A stretch of DNA of 64,000 nt from the NCBI GenBank assembly GCA_022592435.1, contig JABYQS010000084.1:62001-126000 (forward strand), in the 5' to 3' direction. The notes beneath the pieces were generated by a model. It worked only from the letters and a program-made list of their open reading frames with translations, did no database searches and had not been told where the DNA came from. The position numbers were made by a program, and so were the translations under genes. Origin of the DNA: Cerioporus squamosus. Its lineage: Eukaryota; Basidiomycota; Agaricomycetes; Polyporales; Polyporaceae. The stretch's first letter is position 1. The number at the start of each line of letters is the position of its first letter. This document shows positions 61,301 to 64,000 of the stretch, piece after piece.

Positions 61301-63608
61301 ATGTGTCTGCTAGGCCTAACCTCGAAAAGATAGGTGCATGAATGCTACGAGCAAAGCAGGAGGTGGTTAGTACAAGCAGCCCGTTCTGGTATTAAGGCGT
61401 TTAGCTACCTGCCAAGTCCGCGGATCTCCATTTCGAAGCTCCGCCTGCAGGTCCGGATGAAGGTCCAAGTGCACCTCCAAATGGAGGTCTGCTGGGACGT
61501 CCCTTCGAATGTTCTTGCAGTTTAACCAGGTAGTATGCATCACCATTGAGCCAGAAACTACTTCAAACTTGTAGCCGATACTCGGGGCATGGTTTTCAGA
61601 GAGGTTTTCAAGGGCGGACGGTGACAAGTGCAGAGCAGGCGCCTGTTTCGCCATAGGATGAGTGGTCGAATATGGCAATCCGTCGGCGCTCCGAACCGGA
61701 ACTGATGAAATCTATTAATATGCATTTAGGACGTCCTCTGGGACGGGTCCTTTACGGGGTGATTCCCATCTACAATGAATACCCTCTACTAGGACCACTA
61801 CACTGCTGCCCTAGGTGCCTTCGTGGCGATCATGTACATGTTTAACCATGGTCCAAAGGCCACGGTTCGCTGCTGTACCTCATCAACATCTCCAAGGAAG
61901 TGAGTAGCACTTGCTACGGGGATATTTCATACTCCTTCTCTGAACGGCATCGTAAAACGATGGTCGGAAAGCTCAGACTCATCGGACTGCAAAGCTGACA
62001 TGCTGCATAAGTATCGTTACTTTCCTGGCACAGATAGCTGCATTCATGACCCAATTACTGGCCAAGTAGTCGAGTCCAGGATGCCAGGATCTGCCTATCA
62101 GTGGCAGGCGACGAAGATTATGCTCAGATGGCGCGTCTCGGCACGCTGTGTATTAACCCTGGTGAGCAACCGCGCTCTTGTTTGTGCTCTCATAGTGTGC
62201 AAACACCGTCCTCTGATGGCTGACGTGGCAGGAGAAGTTACATTCCCACCCGGTGCTACGCGCACTATTGTTCGTTGAGGTGCGTAGTTTTCCATCCAGG
62301 CGTCAATGGCATGCAGCGAGTTCGCGAGACTGCCCGCGAGGGACTCCCCATCCTTTTCCCTCTGCTGAAGCAACGAGCAGGACGTAGGGCTGCGGGAAAA
62401 ATCATCAGGAAGGTGTCTGAAGTCGGGGGGGCTCATCTAGGTGCATCATTGTCCAACCCTTTTGGCTCTCATGCGTGCCAGAGCTTTGATCCTCTTGGGC
62501 GCCGATCTTCGGGACCAATAGTACGGGTGTCGCCTGTTTGTAATCCTCAAGAGTGAGCATTTCACCGCATGTCGCGCCGCTTTTACTGATCAAAGCGAGC
62601 CAAAGCTACCTGGTATGAGTCCGTTCCGCGGAAATCGGCACCTTTTACCCATGGCGGGCAGGGCCACGCGCGCAGCAACGACGTTACCTTTCAGATGTTC
62701 TTCGATAGCTTTCCAGCTCATCGTTCAGCAGAGAGCCCTACGGGTCGTGGCCAGACCCCCGAAGTCCCTGCAACATCGGCGCGGGCTCCTCCGAGTACAT
62801 GCATCCGCGGCAAGCTCCCCAACGGGCTTAGAGTGTCTGCTGAGAGATGCGGAGTGGTACTGACTCCTCCGCCGATGAAACCCTTGCGTCGAGTACCATG
62901 TCAGGGCGCGGCGACATCCGGACCTTCGCGCGGCATATGTGTGGGAGCTACAGAGTCCGATCGCGCCTCGAGGCTCGCGTCGTGGTAACCCGAGGGTCTC
63001 TCGCCGGATTTGGCTACCCTTGCCAGAATCACTGGGCTGCATCAAACCACTCGATAAAATCACTATGCGTTTTCAGCGTCTAGACATGTCGCCACCATCA
63101 ACAACGCTCTGTTCCATTGCTGTCTGTATTTGGTAGGATGAGCTTCGCCCGCCGCCCTGGGTCGCTGACGCATTACTTTGTACTGACCATCGTTTCACCG
63201 CAGCGTACTGTGCCAGCCCCCTCGAGCCTGTGACTTCAATTGTCTCCTCGAGCTTCAAGATCCGGTGCAGCATGGAGAAATGCAGAAGGGATATCGCATT
63301 GACAAACGTACGCGTGCTTATCGAGGCCTTTGTGGCCTTTGTCCCTCCGTCCAAGCGCAGGCGTCGATTGAGTATCTCGGAGAACGCGTGGTATAGGACG
63401 GCTCTCGGTATGCCATTGCAACGGAATGTCCTATGTCGTGAGCGTCCTATGGCATTGCCAACGTACTCATGCATCCCACCGCTCCGCTTGACAAGCGAGG
63501 TCCATGCAGGGGCATTGCCAACTCTCAATATAAGCCTGGTGTTCGGAACGCCTACCACCCTCATCCTCACCTCTCGCTGATATCGTCTAGTCCTCTACTC
63601 TCGCTGTC
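58390..63608. other. 5.2-kb gene-poor region
   Basis: No supportable gene. The most protein-like stretch is a 188-codon minus-strand frame at 60564-61130 (KLRISSSYCELGAHLFALQD), which contains an intron-like GTATAT...TGCAG segment; its family is not recognised. Other contents are an inverted repeat at 60297-60323 and a short degenerate repeat near 61440-61495. No transposon protein motifs seen. Confidence 0.4.
60297..60323. repeat. Short perfect inverted repeat
   Basis: GGGGATTCC and GGAATCCCC separated by 9 bases could form a 9-bp stem. It lies in non-coding sequence with no attached gene, so its role is unknown. Confidence 0.5.
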
Positions 63609-64000
63609 ATGTCGGACTCCGCGAAACCACAACGACCCCTCTCCGACATCGAGGCAGCAACCATATTGCTCAAGCTACACCGCGATAAAACTCCTCCACC
63701 TGGAGACAGACGTGGTTCAAGGCTTGGAGGCCACCCTCGCCGGGTATGGAGTTGCTACAGTTCGATTACACAGAGCGACAGCACTAACAGAGACTATGAC
63801 AGCGAGATTCGAGTACGGCAACTCGGGACGGTGGTTCTCTATCAGCTCTTGAGCGATGGAACGCTCAAGCTGCCAGAGGACGCACCGCTAAGCGCGGACG
63901 ACATTGTTGCATCGACGGGGTCGATGTCCCACCTCATTCGCGCCCACCCGTCGCTGGAGCGCGTTCTCGCCCAGCCATCAATCCAGTATGTTGTCTTACT
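63609..64000 (+). CDS. Unidentified protein, N-terminal part, runs off the window
   Basis: An open frame starts at 63609 with MSDSAKPQRPLSDIEAATIL and continues without a stop to the edge: RQLGTVVLYQLLSDGTLKLP, EDAPLSADDIVAST, LIRAHPSLERVLAQPSIQ. A GTATGT donor at 63988 suggests the first exon may end at 63987. The sequence looks like a folded helical protein, but the family is not recognised from this fragment. The upstream 63540-63608 is pyrimidine-rich, compatible with a promoter. Confidence 0.6.
   Translation, partial: MSDSAKPQRPLSDIEAATILLKLHRDKTPPPGDRRGSRLGGHPRRVWSCYSSITQSDSTNRDYDSEIRVRQLGTVVLYQLLSDGTLKLPEDAPLSADDIVASTGSMSHLIRAHPSLERVLAQPSIQYVVL

Overview
The window looks like a basidiomycete (mushroom-type) fungal chromosome segment. 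It has dense, intron-rich genes with mostly 44-90 bp GT-AG introns, GC-rich codon use, and housekeeping genes on both strands. It carries small families typical of wood-rotting or mushroom-forming species: P450, alpha/beta hydrolases and NRPS-like enzymes. I assigned names by reading translations and splicing them by eye. No database search was run.

Layout. 1-1614 (-): 5' part of the arginine-biosynthesis ARG5,6 polyprotein gene, running off the left edge. 1917-3945 (-): ULA1/APP-BP1, the regulatory half of the NEDD8 E1, divergent from 4200-4666 (+), a serine palmitoyltransferase small subunit. 5418-5871 (-): ribosomal protein eL38. 6933-8157 (+): alpha/beta hydrolase, copy 1. 9468-10814 (-): basic nuclear-type hypothetical protein, divergent from 11042-13115 (+), a site-2 protease. 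15167-17377 (+): 13-exon cytochrome P450. 17839-19074 (+) and 19753-20995 (+): hydrolase copies 2 and 3, with a P450 3'-end remnant between them. 21636-25524 (-): large RING-H2 protein. 25723-26521 (+): YKT6 SNARE. 27060-31362 (+): P5A ATPase (Spf1). 31769-34425 (+): broken NRPS-like adenylation gene. 34718-35783 (-): unknown protein with a possible PD-(D/E)XK motif. 36473-38510 (+): three tandem copies, increasingly decayed, of an unknown family. 39077-39767 (-): elongin C, divergent from 39992-40947 (+), UBC13. 41423-44038 (-): calcineurin A. 45292-46247 (+): single-pass membrane protein. 47031-48063 and 48497-49201 (-): two related C2H2 proteins. 49.4-57.2 kb and 58.4-63.6 kb are gene-poor. 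They flank 57219-58389 (+), an isoprenylcysteine methyltransferase-like protein. 63609 to the right edge (+): start of an unidentified gene.

How the genes relate. Many are independent housekeeping genes: arginine synthesis, neddylation, ubiquitin K63 chains, elongin C, sphingolipid synthesis, ER ATPase, SNARE, SREBP-type proteolysis, Ca2+ signalling. The accessory part is 6.9-21 kb. There a P450 and three related hydrolases suggest a small metabolic cluster that has expanded by tandem duplication. Copy 3 lacks exactly one base at its nucleophile elbow. No complete novel defence or mobile system was identified. The most unusual material is the duplication scar, the decaying tandem families, and the out-of-phase first exon of UBC13.
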